64,000 nt of DNA from Heliocybe sulcata. Taxonomy: Eukaryota; Basidiomycota; Agaricomycetes; Gloeophyllales; Gloeophyllaceae. The stretch spans positions 1,184,858 through 1,248,857 of the forward strand of contig ML213509.1 in assembly GCA_004369045.1 (NCBI GenBank), written 5' to 3'. How positions within the stretch are numbered: the stretch's first letter is position 1; each line of letters starts with the position of its first letter. A model generated the notes under the pieces. It did not search any database, was not told where the DNA came from, and saw only the letters and a program-made list of their open reading frames with translations. Shown piece by piece: positions 1-12,688 of this stretch. The translations under genes and the position numbers were made by a program.

Positions 1-245
1 TCAGATGGGCTGGCCATTCTGCAAGACTGAAAAGACTGTCAGTAGACACGTAGCAGGCCGTTCATAACACGACCCTGCAGAGAGGACACGTGTATCGGTG
101 AAGTGCAGACGCGTAAATACGCGTCAAGACGAAAACAAATAGGCGCCCACCCAGCCATCAGAATGATCGGCGTCTGAAGTGCTGTCGCCCATAAAGGTAA
201 TAACGACACTTCGGGATTACTGTGGCTTCCGCTCATCCATGCACC

Positions 246-1915
246 ATGTCCGACACTGACACCGCATCCTGCCGTATACTGACCGTCTCGTCTTCGACCG
301 CCCAGGCGCGAGCGTTCATCGGCCGTATGTTTCAAGTCCAGCTAAGGCTAAAGCCTGATACGTGACAGTCCTCAGGCCTCAAGGCGCTGTCCGGCGACCC
401 ATCTGATGTCCCTAACGAGGGGACCGTGCCATGGACCATCGCAAACAGGTATTACACCGCGGACGTGCACTTTGAAGTGGTAGGCTTCCAGCATTGGAAC
501 GAGCACCTCGCGGAGGACGTGCCTGCTGTGATTTACGTGTGGGCGCAGGGAGAGGTGAGCCGGATAAACTTAAGACCATATACGTGGAGGTGGTTCTCAT
601 GCTGATGACTATCATAGCCGTACAAGGACCAGTTACCGCTTGTCTCAAAGGCTCTGGCAGACCATGACACGGAGGTGTCTCTCGCCGTCCGGATAGCCGG
701 CGAGACTCAGGCTGCTGCCGACTCAGATGAAGGCGTGGACGGATTCATCGCCGACCACGGGTTTGAATTCATAGATGGAGAATCAAACACATCTCAATCT
801 GACGAGAGCGCCAGTGATCATCGTGAATCTGGTGCGTACTACATTCTCTATTCTACACCTTGTCCGACCCTAACAGTCGCACAGGCATACCAGGTCTGCC
901 TCGAGTCGTCGACGCCCTGAGCACAATAATGTGGCCATCCATGGTGCAGACACAAGCCACGCGTAATCGCAAGAGCCGTGCGCACGATCTGCTGGGACTC
1001 TCCGACAGAGATGAGGAAGCCGAGGGCCTCCGCGCTCTTCTTAACATAGACGACAGTGACGAGGACCGCGACGCCAGGGTGAAGAAGGAGATGGAAGACC
1101 TCGCGCAGTGGCTTGAGGAGGATAATCCGTGGAACTCCGGTGCTGCGACGAGATCGGCTGGCTTGGAAGGCGCTCACGACTCTACTTGGAGTCCGTCCGA
1201 GTCAGCAGACAGCAATTTCCTGACAGGTTTTGACGGAGCTCCTACGAGCGGCGCGATCACCCCTACTGCCCAAACTTCCTGGCCGTCACATGCAGCCGAA
1301 GTCGGGCAGGACCTGGCCCTTGCGGCGGATGGCGGCGAGTTCCTGTCTGGGTTTGACGATGACTTTAGCGCGTTCGTCTCGGTCTCTGGCCCTGCCGACT
1401 ACAACTCTGCCGAGCTATCTGAGACGTCGGCCAGTTTCGAGGCGGAACGGCTTGTGCCCATGCACACAGGCGCGTCGTACCGTTCACTGGCGTCGGATTT
1501 CGATGACGGCGGACCCGATGGACCTGATTGGGGCAACGACGAGGGAGATGAGGACCTTCCCAGCCGGGCGGAAATAGAGGCGACGACGAGGCGGATATTT
1601 GGTTCCCTGCCAGATTCCATAAACCCCATACATCGTGAGGGTACTCCACAAGCTGGGTCGTCGAGAGCTGGGAACCCGGGTGACGAACCGGACTACGAGA
1701 TGTCGGCATTTGACTTATCAAGAGTTGTGGGCGCTCTGCAAGTTATGAAGGAGGAGATTGCTGGGATGGACGATGAGGCTGAGAGGAGGCGAGCGGCTGC
1801 AAGGGTCGCACTAGGCTTGGTGTATGGGTTGGAGGCCGAGAAGGCTGAAGATCCGAAGGCGGCTGGGGAGGACTTACAGGGTGAGGTAGAAAAACCTGGA
1901 TCAGAAGGTTCTTAA
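246..1915 (+). CDS. Alpha/gamma-adaptin-binding protein p34-like (AAGAB/Irc6 family)
   Basis: Four exons (246-324, 376-554, 618-831, 885-1915) join in frame to about 500 residues. Exon 2 carries VPWTIANRYYTADV, close to the VPWTIDNKYY-type stretch of p34/AAGAB. The start of exon 4 (GIPRV-like, then DALSTIMWPSM) matches the end of the family's GTPase-like fold. The C-terminus has an FDLSRVVGALQVMKEEI helix like the p34 C-terminal motif. Known role: AAGAB is a chaperone for assembly of the clathrin adaptors AP-1 and AP-2, and yeast Irc6 is the counterpart. The long acidic, Ser-rich middle is typical of fungal members. The start is the first ATG that puts exon 1 in frame. Head orientation is alone, with RPL17 downstream on the same strand. 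The family call rests on motif memory, not a search. Confidence 0.78.
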
Positions 1916-2580
1916 ATTACTTCATGAATTATTGAATAAGATTTGGACAATGCTGCGTCTTGAGTTATGGATTAGTCCGAGCGTCATCCATCGAGGACCG
2001 AAACGACTCATGGAGGCTCCACGCAAGGAGAGGCAGTATTGAAAGTACGGCATAGATATGCACTTCTCGGCAAGTACGTATGCCAGTTATCGACTTACCC
2101 ATGAGATCCTCCATAGGGTGGAGCCAGACATTCTCCGAACAGACGAGTGAACGGATAGACCTGAGCGGATAGTTAGCAATACTCTAACATACACCATTAA
2201 TCACCACCTGCTTTAAATGAGTCCCAGATTTGCAGGTAGTATATAGTAACAGAGGCAACGGAAGCTAAGGATTCAAGACTGCCTTCCAGTCGAAGTTGGC
2301 AAGGTAAGCAACATGCGTACGGCGATAAACCAATGTTCCCTGCAGTATAAGGCACTGAGACCGCAAGCGCATGCAGATATCGAAGGCACCTAAAATTGAC
2401 GCATCCAGCAAAGTGTGCACTGAAGGCACAGAGTAAGAATGTGGCAAGGACGCGTCGGTGGCACCTTGTGGCCACGGCTCAGGCCGAGCAACTGTAACGT
2501 TGCACGTGGCGAGGCTTCAGCCACCGCACTACTATCAGTCCGTACTACGCCAACAGGGTAAATAGCTTCAAGACTTCAAG
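1916..2580. other. Intergenic region upstream of RPL17
   Basis: No reading frame here looks real. It should hold the 3' end of the adaptin-binding gene and the promoter of the ribosomal protein gene. The last 30 bases before the RPL17 start are rich in short C/T and A tracts. I see no repeat or RNA gene. Confidence 0.5.
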
Positions 2581-3464
2581 ATGGGTGAGTGGTCCTTATG
2601 CTCGCATGCAGAAATTATGTTGCTAACAACAAGCAGTTCGTTACGCCTCCGGTCCCCTTGTCACCAACCCCGAAAAGAGTGCGTTTGTCCGTTCAAAAAT
2701 GACCGAGAGACGGTGATATTCAAGTATGCGTTTCGGTCGTGTTAGCCTCCCGTGCCCGCGGCGAGTACCTCCGCACCCACTTCAAGAACATGCGGGAGGT
2801 TGCTGCAGCTCTTAGCGGTGCGTTATTCGTCTTAAATGGAGAATTTGGGCAGAAAATGATGGGGAACGTGATTGAATCGGCGGAACGCAGGCTTGAAGCT
2901 CACGAAAGCGTATGCTTACCTCGGTGACGTGAAGGACCACAAGCAGGTCATCCCATTCCGGAGATTCGCTGGTGGTGTTGGCAGGACGGGTCAGGCGAAG
3001 CAGTTCAAGGCCACCCAGGGTGCGTGCAGTTGGACTTGATGTCGTCTTGATCAGATATGCTCACTTGTATTATTACGGCAGGTCGCTGGCCTGAGAAGTC
3101 TGTCCGATTCATCCTCCGCCTGCTCAAGAATGCCGAGTCAAATGCTGACGCTAAGAGCATTGACCCGGAGGATCTGTACATCGACAACATTGTCGTCCAG
3201 CAGGCCCCCGTACGTACTCTTCCGGCTCGGCCACTACACCCGTCTCTCACAATTCATCTGTGTTAACAGAAAACCCGCCGCCGCACATACCGTGCGCACG
3301 GTCGCATTAACCCCTACCTCGGTCATCCCTGTCACATCGAGGTCACCCTTACCGCAAAGGACGAGGAGGTCGAGCGGAGCAAGGACAAGGAAGTCGCGTC
3401 GCCTCTTGCTGGCCTGAACAGGCGACAGGTCGCCAGGCGGCGGATTGAGGCCGCTCGTGCATGA
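2581..3464 (+). CDS. RPL17: 60S ribosomal protein L17 (uL22)
   Basis: Six exons (2581-2584, 2637-2678, 2746-2817, 2891-3019, 3082-3209, 3270-3464) join in frame to 189 residues, the usual length for eukaryotic uL22. Diagnostic stretches are VRYASGP at the start, [59 protein letters not shown] and [14 protein letters not shown]. uL22 lines the nascent peptide exit tunnel of the large subunit. Exon 1 is only ATG plus one base, a common layout for fungal ribosomal protein genes, where a first intron sits next to the start codon. All five introns are 52-73 bases with GT...AG ends. No defect is visible. Confidence 0.96.
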
Positions 3465-4170
3465 GCGAGGTCGCGACCGGGGTTGTTGTCTATTGCTATT
3501 ACTTACACGATATGCCTGTGTATGCACCATGCCATTGCCATGCCGCAAAACGCTACGTCTCAATCGGGCAGTTGTACAGAGGACGTCGAGCATTGCCATT
3601 TGTAAGGTATACAGAAAGAGTGGAGAGCTACTGCTACAAAAGAGCGGACGATGGAACGAAAGTGTCGAGGAATGAAGGGGGTTAAGCCTCGAAGTAGAGG
3701 AGGCTGCGATTGAAATGATACACAAATACTAAATCTCATGCATGTTACAATGGGTTCGGAATGATACACACGGAAGACCACGCCGCATCGTACATAGGTC
3801 ATAAGTTAAGGCGTGGGCCATATCGACTAGTAATACAGCTTGATGAAAGCAAATTTCTGTATAGGAAGTCAGTGATGAGTATATAACGACAACTGAGCAT
3901 GTACGTACGATGAATGCTGGGTTTCCTGGGTTTGTGTGAAAAGAAATAGATAGAGATGAGTGGTTGGCGATAGACTGATATGTGGAAGCCCGTCAGAATA
4001 TGCATCAGCGTTTGAAGGACGGAGGCTCCACGTACAGTCCAGTGAAGAAAGACCGGAAAGTGATGACATAATTTCAAGTAATATTAATTACGTAGCTCAG
4101 TTGGACGTTCTGGCAGGGAGCACGACACCATCAGCATTCGCGACGTTTGAGACTTGGAAATGCGACAAAC
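3465..4170. other. Convergent 3' intergenic region
   Basis: RPL17 ends from the left and the RasGEF gene ends from the right. Short frames on both strands overlap each other and resemble no family. I read this as two 3' untranslated regions plus spacer, with no further gene. Confidence 0.5.
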
Positions 4171-7100
4171 CTAGAGTGAATACGTCCTTGCAGAGCTTCG
4201 GGGAGTCTTCGTCATGGGACGGTATAGATCTAGCATTGTGAAGATGTATTTCTGAATATCCTCGTTCCGCTCCAGCTTGTACTCGACGTGATACTTCTCC
4301 ATCTCTGCAGGGACGGTTATTCTCCATGGTAGGACGGTTCGCGGATGCATCACTTACCTCGTATATGCGATGCGACCGCATTTAGACCGAGGACATTGAT
4401 CATGGGTTCACCGTTTCTGGCCTTCTTGTCACTCCATGCAGGATAATCCTTGGCGACGGAGAACTTGTTACCGAACCAACCTTGACAGGCAATCAGTATC
4501 GCTGCTGCAAACAGGAGAAGAAGACTCACCCATATAGGGCACAGCGGGCTTGTCCGCCTCCTTAAGAGCGTTCCTATGATTCTTCGAGAGCTCCGGAGCG
4601 AAGAAGAACCTGTCCAGGTCGGCGAAATAGTTCTGCCCAGCAGTAGTAATAAGCTATGATCGGAGACGACATATAAGATCACTGGCAACACCCGTGGCAG
4701 AAAGGGCGCACCTCTAGAACATGGCCATACTTTGACTTATTGTAGAAAATACGAGAGAGGCCAGCATGAATTGACAGGGCCGTCTGGTAATTGCGAAGTT
4801 GCATGCAAATCTGATGTTGAACGTGAGTCGCCGGACAACATATAGACAAAGGAGTGGGACTGACATAACCGACTCGAGCGAAGAGTTCGTAAACTTCAGC
4901 CATAGCGCCGGGTTGCTGAGCCTCGTCAATCGTCGCAGATACCCACTCCATCAGGATATCGGAGCTGCGTCCGATACGATGCACTGCCGCCTCGACATCC
5001 CACGGGATGGGACGACCGATAGCGCGAAGGTAGTAGTCGTATGGATCTACAGCCCGGTACAGCTCGGACTCCCATACAGTGAGTTGCTCGGCCAGTGCCC
5101 GAAGGTCTTTAGTGTTGTTGAAGCGATAGACATTTGAACGCTTAGGGATCTTGCTGAACTGCAGGAGCTCCATAGCCTGAGAGTTGCCGCTAGCTGCACC
5201 GACGCTCGAACCCTGAGAAACGTCCTTAACGAATAACCCACCCAGAATACCCATGGGTTGTGGCATCGCGGCGGCAGGTTCCCCACCGAGCTCAACGGGC
5301 AACTGACCAGCCGAGCCGACGTCGGTGTCCATATGCGCTGCATGTTCTTGCACACGAACTCGCAGCCGGCGGCCTCTATGCGCTGGTCCAGAGCTAGCGG
5401 CATCATACAGACGCTGGGCAATCTCTCTACCAGCTTCACCGAAGTCCCGGGCCACTCTGCCGAACAGGAACTTGACGAGGTGCATCCGGACGGGTTCGTC
5501 AACTTCCTGCCTCCAGTACAGATCGGTCCACGATTGGATGGCCTTGACTACGCGGAGCTTGGTGGCTCGCGCCTTCCTTCGCCATTGAATGGCTTCCTCG
5601 TCCGAGAGGTCAGCCGGCCTGCGGGCGGTGTAGCGCTTGATAAGCTCGTCATAGAACTCTTTCGGCGTCGCTACCCGTCGGAAAGCTAGGAAGAACGTTT
5701 CCGTGAAGTTATAATCCACCACTTCGCGAGTTGATGTCAGGACCCGCACCAAGGCGGGGAAGGTCGCTGTCGTGATCTCGCCACGGTCGCCAAAGGTCAC
5801 GTCTCCACTATCTTCCAATTCGCCGTCGAGGGTGAATAGATTGGGGAACTGGTATAAGGAAAGACGGATTGCACCAGGCGCTTCGCCGGACGCTTTCTCG
5901 ACACGATTCGACTTCCATCGGAGTAATGGAGCCGCGAAGCTTCGCCATCCGAATTCGGGCGGAACGATATCTTCAGGTTCACTGGATATGACAGAGGACA
6001 AATCGCTGAACGTCACAGAAACTGGACGAGTGTCAGGTTTCCTCGACGTGTTCACGGGCCGCAGGGTCCCCGCAGTGGAGTTGGTTTCCGACTTCGGCGA
6101 GTCACAGAGATTAAAGTCGCCCGAAACATCCTCAGGGAAATCCGCGTTCGCATTCAGGGTAGTCGAGGAGCCCAAGTCAAGATTGAAGGGATGTTTCTCG
6201 GACTTGTGATCTTGCAGCCCTATGACGACCGAACCGTCCTCAGCGACGCAGTCTTCCTGGTGTATGCCTCGCACGACGGCCAAGAGTGTCCTCAGACTGC
6301 ACATAGTCTCGTCAAGATACCCTTCCGCGTCAACGACGGGATCGTTCAAGCCCCACGTGATGACGCTCTGACGATTCTCTGGCAGCTTGAAGAAGTCAAT
6401 CTGAGTCATGAACATACTCTGCGACAACTGCAAGCCACTCATGGCGTCTTGATAGGCTGTGGTAGCTCGAATCTGCAGGGGCACATCCTCCAGAATAGCG
6501 ATCGCGCTGTTTAGACAGTTCTCGAACGACTTCGCCAAGCCTGGGAGGACCTCCAGCGAGTCGAGACTATCCTTGGAAAGGTTCTGGATCATCTCGTAGG
6601 GTTTGAATATAGACGGGAATACTTCGTCGAGCTCCGCCGATTCGATAGAGAATCGGCGCTCGAAGGTAGCTGTATTCGGGCTGGTTGGTCCATCGCTGGT
6701 GCAGTACGAATCCGTGTAGTGATCCGAGCCCCACTTGGACCACCTGCGTCCTTTAATCCGCCACTTTAGCGTCCCTTCACTGCCCGCCTCCGAGGGTACT
6801 TTCGTCGTAGGCGTCGAGGGGGAGAGGGTTATGTCGGAGAGCCGGCTACCGGGGCGGTTGTCGGATGGGGACTCCGCACGTGTGCTCATCAGGATACTCT
6901 CGGACGAAGCTGATGCCTGACTATAGACCGATACCACCGTTACTCGATTCTGACGAAGAGCTTCCGAGATAGCTTGCGGTCGAAGTTGTGATGACTCTGG
7001 TGGTTGCATAGGAACGACCCATGTGTCAGAGTACGCATGGCGGTGGGGAGGTCGTTCAGGTCTAGGCGGAAGTGGCTTATCGGCCTTCGCCGTACAACCT

Positions 7101-7832
7101 GAGTCCACTTGAGCCAATCGCTCGAACGTGGTAGGACCGCACAGTACGCGTCCCGCATTGAGGGACTTGGCTCGGCGGACGTCAACCGGTCGCGGGGGAT
7201 AAGCAGCAGGACGACCTGCTTCAGGAGCGTGAGGGCGTGGCTGCGCTCCTCCATCAGCTGTAGCTTTCTTGGCAGAGGACGCGACTCTCGCAGAGAACGA
7301 CCGTGTAAGGGTGGACGAAAGCTTAGTCGGCGCTAGTAGACAAGAACGGTGAGCAGGAGGGCCACAACGAACGCCGATCTCTAGACCTACCTTTCTGGGG
7401 TTGCTCGATGCTGGGCTTGATATGCAGAACGCCGTGTTCTGCATCTCCAGCAGGGCGCTGAGAGTTCGACGGCTGAGGCTCATGAGCTGGATTCTGCGCC
7501 GGCGTGGATGGCCTAGATAACAGCTCCTCTGCGCCTAGACAAGAGCGAAGAAGTCTAAGGGAATGCTGCGCTGATGATCTCGACGATCTCCGCGAAGAGA
7601 CTGATGCTGGGAGAGACGCTCGAGATTGGGAGCGATCGTGGCCATCCTTTGGAGGCACAGGAGGCCCACCAGCACCTTCGACAGATGTCCGTACACGTGG
7701 GGGACTGGAAGAGGACGTATCCGAAGGAGCTTTCTTGTTTATGGTGAGGGGGGCGACCTTGGTAGTACCACCATCCAGGGTGGCACTTGATCTAGTTGAG
7801 CGCGCACGCTCGAGATGGAAAGATAGAGGCAT
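4171..7832 (-). CDS. RasGEF-domain guanine nucleotide exchange factor
   Basis: Six exons on the minus strand (7832-7391, 7332-4865, 4810-4712, 4632-4530, 4480-4358, 4304-4171) give about 1,122 residues. The first 500 or so are Ser/Pro-rich and probably disordered. A RasGEF_N module follows (FPALVRVLTSTREVVDYNFTE, then a region ending KFLFGRVARDF). The catalytic RasGEF-like part runs from LAEQLTVWESELYRAV through LFARVGYICMQLRNYQTA to a C-terminal MEKYHVEYKLERNEDIQ. Members load GTP on Ras-like GTPases at membranes. The catalytic part looks divergent: after PAVPYMG the usual GVYLTDL-type strand is not obvious, so activity is uncertain. It faces EAF7 head to head across 910 bases. The start chosen is the ATG of the long first exon. 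Confidence 0.82.
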
Positions 7833-8742
7833 GTGAGAGGTCTCAAACCCCTCGAGTCAGAGCAGGCACCTATGGCACGTAAGTTGGGGGATGGGTACGT
7901 CGATAATGGTTGAAGAGGAGATAGGACCACCGGTGGTTTAATAGTCTCGGTGGTTGGTGGCAAAAGTAGGTTAAAGGGGTGGCCACGCTTGGTCCAGCGG
8001 CTTGGCGCTAGCCGACCTCTTGTGGCACCTGCATCAAAGGAGTGTTCTGGCCGTTAGGGCTTACGCCGTCCTTTGTCAGATCGATGCAACTCACGCTTGT
8101 CGCGAAGCGGCGGCGCCAGATTTCCCGAGCACGCTTTTTTCGACAAGCGATGGAGGAGCCCTTATTCGTCGTAACTAAGCGTATTCCGGCCAGGGCCACC
8201 AGGCACTATGGGATGCACGGCCCTGAAGTCAGACGACATGGCACGAAGAAGAATTAGCCGGTTAGATAGAGGTTCACGATGGCCTCACTTTATCAGATCC
8301 ATTCTTTGGAAGACTTGGTTTCCGCATATTCACTTACAATGACGGGGTCCTATCTCTGAAAACAATCATCGTAGCCGTTCCCCCTTTGAAGTTAGATAGA
8401 CTGGGAGGGGTTGCGAGGCTTCAGTAAAGGTTACTTTGATTAGCCTCAGCATACCTTGTTCTGCCGTTCTCTTCGCGATAATCTGATCTGAAACGGGTAC
8501 GACGGATATGCACAATTCATTGTGCAGACGCATGCATTTGGGCGTGGCTGTGACTTTCCCATCAACAGGAGGCAAATTGGCCTTGAGCCGCTCTTCCAAG
8601 CGACGAAGCCGCACGCCTCGAGGCTCCCCGGCGAACACGTGAAACAGCAGGCCGGCATCCGGACTCCGAACTGCGAGCCAGTCCGGCCTGGTTCATCGAC
8701 GCGATCGAATACCTTCCCGCCGGACGCGTTTTGCTCGCCGCC
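7833..8742. promoter_or_regulatory. Divergent intergenic region between the RasGEF gene and EAF7
   Basis: This 910-base gap separates two start codons on opposite strands and must hold both promoters. I found no clear TATA box and no RNA gene. Small open frames here (for example 8042-8257) have no family features and are probably chance. Confidence 0.45.
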
Positions 8743-9634
8743 ATGGCCGCCATCGACGACCAGAAAGAGGTTGAGCAACATGTTCTGGACACTGTCGACG
8801 GCGAAATATCATTCTTTCGGTCACTGATGCGCGCGCGCCCCGTAGGCATTCACCGGCATTTCCATGTGCTGTCCATGCGCAACAGTATATACAAAGACAC
8901 GGGCCACCTGGTTTCAACCGACGACATATGGGGGAAGCTCAGGAGTTTGTATGACCTGGAGGCTTTAGAAGGTCTGGTGAGTGCTGCGAGCGCCTGTATC
9001 CGCTGCTGCAGTCTAATGGCAGCCAGGAAACGGATGGGTATGATTCGCCTGGTTCCAGCCCGTCTGTCGTCAACCCTCCTTCACCTTCCCCGTCTGAAAA
9101 CCTCTCCGGTCATCCACATTTTCGACAGGAATACTCCCTGCCCCCTGATCCGACAATGGAGAACCTCATTGCCACCCGCCGCATGCGCAGCTCTGACTCT
9201 CTGCCTTCATCTCCGCCAGCACCGTCACCGCCCCCAGCAACACGAGGTAAAAGAGGCGCTGCAAGGAAACGCGCGAAAAGGGGGGGTAAGGGCAAGAAGC
9301 GTAGAAATGCAGGCGGGCTCGTAGGAGGTGCAAGCGACAGTAGCGCGTTGACCGAAGACAGTGGAGATGAGAGCATTGTCCCTACTCCGAGAGAGAGCGT
9401 CATTACCGGAACGGACGCCGGTTCTGATGTCGATATGGCTGAAGATGAAGATGACGAGGAACGCGAGGCGTCTGCAGGTACGCTTGCTTTATACGTATGA
9501 GTGATGCTTGGTCTGCTCACGAGACACCAGAACCAGCTTCGAGGTCTACTCGCAAGACAGCAAACAAGAAGAGAGGTACTGGCAGAACGCGCGCTGCCAG
9601 TACATCGCGACCAGTGAGGAAGAAGAAGCGGTAG
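8743..9634 (+). CDS. EAF7: NuA4 histone acetyltransferase subunit EAF7 (CT20/MRGBP family)
   Basis: Three exons (8743-8976, 9027-9477, 9531-9634) give 262 residues. The N-terminal half holds the family core: EISFFRSLMRARPVGIHRHFH, then a stretch ending DDIWGKLRSLYDLEALEGL, matching human MRGBP around KPVGVNRHFHM and IWDHLSTMYDM. The C-terminal half is low complexity, with a basic patch (RGKRGAARKRAKRGGKGKK), an acidic run (DMAEDEDDEERE) and a lysine-rich tail ending KKKR. EAF7 acts in the nucleus in the NuA4 acetyltransferase with Eaf3 and Eaf5. The in-frame ATG at 8743 is the first one; it gives a short lead before the conserved core. Its 3' end converges on the cyclophilin gene with about 140 bases between stops. 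Confidence 0.9.
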
Positions 9635-9776
9635 CAAGATCTCGGCTATGCCACTCGATCCAAGTTGGCACCGCTTGTATACTTTGGACCTATCTCGAGC
9701 CCTCCGAAAGTACTCGATACGCATCACCGTTGGAAGCAGCCGTGTTAACCTATATGTAGCACTAGATATGCATACC

Positions 9777-12342
9777 CTACTCGACGTCCACATTGATAAT
9801 TTTGATATCCTCGAAAGGCTTGTCCAGTTTATCCGCCTTCACGTTCTCAATCGCATGTACGACCTCAAGGCCGCTCAAGACGCGACCGAAGATCGTATGC
9901 TTGTTATCGAGCCATGGAGTAGCGGTCGTGGTTATGAAGAACTGGGACCCGTTAGTATTCGGACCGGCATTAGCCATACTGACTGTATATGGTCTAAAGA
10001 GTGGGATTCAGCACCGCTAATTGTCGCGTAAGATTGAATTCCCACCTGTCGTGCTTCAAGTCATCATGGAACTCATCCTCAAATTCCCTATCCCAGATAC
10101 TTGTACCTCCGGTGCCATCACCCAGCGGGTCTCCCGTCTGGATCATGAACTTGGGAATAACACGGTGGAATATGACACCCTCATAGTACCCACTCCGCGA
10201 ATGGCCTACGAAGTTTTCGACCGCCTTAGGTGCATATTGGGGGAACAACCGCATATGGATGTCGCCCAGCGTTGTATGCATCGTAGCTGACTTCGCAAGT
10301 TTCGACGGCCCGGTAAGAGCAGACGGTGCGGGTGTGGCGTACAAGGTCTGCTCGGCCAGAGTAGGGCGTTCGTTGAAGACGTCACGATCGCCCGACTTCT
10401 CATCCCTGATAGGCAACTTGAGCTATGAACGCAACCCAGGACTTTGGGGTGAACTTACTCCGGTTCGGATCGCGTAAAGACGTAGAAGCGCTGACGCTTG
10501 TACCCCGTGGCGATCAGTGTCGGATCTCGGACCGACTTCTCAGCGAGCAGAGGGTTGTCCGAAGCCGCCATCGCCTAGCGAGATATGGAGTCAGCGAAAA
10601 GAGTGGGCAAGCAAAGATCCCCATCGCACCAAAGTCGTTCGCCCCCTTTTTGCCGGCGACCCTTGGTACAATGTCAGATTCATCCATCTAACGGTCTCGT
10701 CTTTGCCCAACAGCCGTACGACGCGGTTTGTGACGATGTTGACCACTGCCGGGGTCACTCAGAACGATCAGAGTCTCCACTATAAAACTGCTCACCCTTG
10801 ATCCCGAGTAGGGTCGGATAGAGCACAAAATTTCCGCTCTCGTCCCACACCGCGTTTATCCAGCGCGCCGCAGGTTTATTTCCTGCCGTCCCATCCAGCC
10901 CTGCGGATGAGCCCTCAAGCTCTAGTTCCTTCTCAACCGCCAGTCTCCTACCGAACTCCATGTCCTCGACCTTGTAGACTGCCGTATCGGCCTGCTGCAT
11001 CTCCTGGATCGCAGACAGGGACTCGTCATACCGGCGGGTCATCTTCCCCGAGAGGAAGTTAAACACCCTGATCTGGCGGTCAGGAAGCGAGAAAGTGACA
11101 AAGTTGAAGGAGTCGGGGGAGAGAGTGACGCATGTGGGCGTCGCTTTTGCCTAGACGTTGACGAGTTAGTAGATGTTAATATTCTGGGAGCATGCGAAAT
11201 AGCACACCTTTTTGAATTCATACAAGTCCGTCTCCGCCTTGAAACCCCAGAGACCACGGACATTCTTTGGCTTGTCAAACGGTTCCGAAGGCTGCCAGTA
11301 CTCGATGAAGCCCCCTTCATCCGCCGATACTACCGTATCATACTTGTCGCTGTACTAGAGAGATAATTTAGTATTCTGTATCGACCAACGAATAGAATAC
11401 ATACTGTCATGATATGTACAGGGAAGCGGTGCAGCTTGTCGACAGTCTCCAACGGCTTGTCATTCCCCCTCCCGTCGTACAGCCGAATGACGCCGGTTTG
11501 TGAATCTGAGCTGCACCATCATTAACACACCCAAGCCCGCAACCGTTAGGACCACTTACACCGCCAGTAGCCCTTGTGCCTGTCCACGCCTGTGGACCCA
11601 GCAGCATGCATTCGGAACGTATCCCAGCTTAATCATGTTGATCATATCTGGACTTGATTGAGTATTAGGGACTTGGAATGAGACTAAAAATCGTATGCAC
11701 CGAAGTTAACAACATCGAACACCTTCGCCGTGCCATCCTCTGAGACGCTTGCAAACAGTTGCCCGTCAGCGCTCGCAGAGATACCGACGACGGTTTGAAG
11801 ATGTGCGCGATAGTGCTTAACGAACTCGATGCCTTGCTCTTGTTTCTTCCAGAACTTGACGTGCCCGTCCACAGACGTCGTGATGAGGAACTCGGTTCTG
11901 AATGACACTCACACGTCAGCAGAGCGGCATGGATTCAGGGAGGAGAGCAAAAGCGTACACAGTGAATATATTGAAGTTCACGACATCACGGTGCATGAAG
12001 CTCTTGTAGTACCGGTCAGCACTGGGGAGGTGATCCAAGAACAGTCGTTCGTTCCGCAAGACTGTGAAGCTGGTCAACAGAGCTACCTCAATACGCTCTC
12101 GGCATCCAACACATACCTTTTCTCTTCTTCTTGGCACCACCGTTCGCCTCGCCGGCGGGCATGGGCATAGGGCCGACGTCGTCGTCGTCATCGTCATCGT
12201 CCTCCTTGGGCACCGCACCGTCGCTGACGGCTGCTACTGCTGCCTTGGCTTCCGGCGAAAGTTCAGGGTCTTCGCCGGCTCTCAGCCTTTTGCCCAACAC
12301 TGAATCTCCACCCGAGGCGGCCATGTCTACGTCGGTGTCCAT
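9777..12342 (-). CDS. PPWD1: WD40-cyclophilin peptidyl-prolyl isomerase (PPWD1 type)
   Basis: This minus-strand gene has many short introns. It starts with an acidic Asp run and a KKKRK basic patch. WD40 repeats follow: [42 protein letters not shown] and KVFDVVNF are near-exact PPWD1 signatures. The C-terminus is a cyclophilin domain ([56 protein letters not shown]). The catalytic Arg in FHRVI and the Phe-Phe of GSQFF are present, so isomerase activity is expected. PPWD1 is a nuclear, spliceosome-associated cyclophilin. The start is the ATG giving [11 protein letters not shown]; a further in-frame Met upstream at 12447 exists but adds nothing conserved. The stop follows the usual IKIINVDVE end. 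Confidence 0.93.
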
Positions 12343-12688
12343 AGCAGGTGTGGTAGAGAAAGGCAGTGGCAGTGAAAGCACGCCGCGATCGCGAGACGCG
12401 GTGTAGTGACTTCGGGATTTGGCACGGCCGATCGCGTTCAGCCACACGGGACATGCATCTGCATTTTCTGTCCAGTTTCAATTGGTGGCATCATGTCCGG
12501 TACGTTGTTAACCAGGTATGTCAAAAGTAAATATAGCGATATCCATTACACGAGGTATACTCCAGATTAATATCTGTCCACAAGCAATGCCCACAAGTTT
12601 AGGTAAAGGAAGGAGCAAATACACTACGAAGCAGAAATAACATATAGTCAACCAATTAAAGTAGAACCAGCACTAGGCAGACTGAAAG
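12343..12688. other. Intergenic region between PPWD1 and the AN1 zinc-finger gene
   Basis: These 346 bases hold the promoter of the cyclophilin gene (which runs to the left) and the 3' end of the zinc-finger gene (which arrives from the right). The stretch around 12500-12660 is A/T-rich. No gene seen. Confidence 0.45.

Noticed and set aside
12343-12447. Upstream Met of the cyclophilin gene (minus strand)
   Set aside because: The 35 added residues are not conserved in the family; the Met at 12342 opens directly into the acidic PPWD1-like start.
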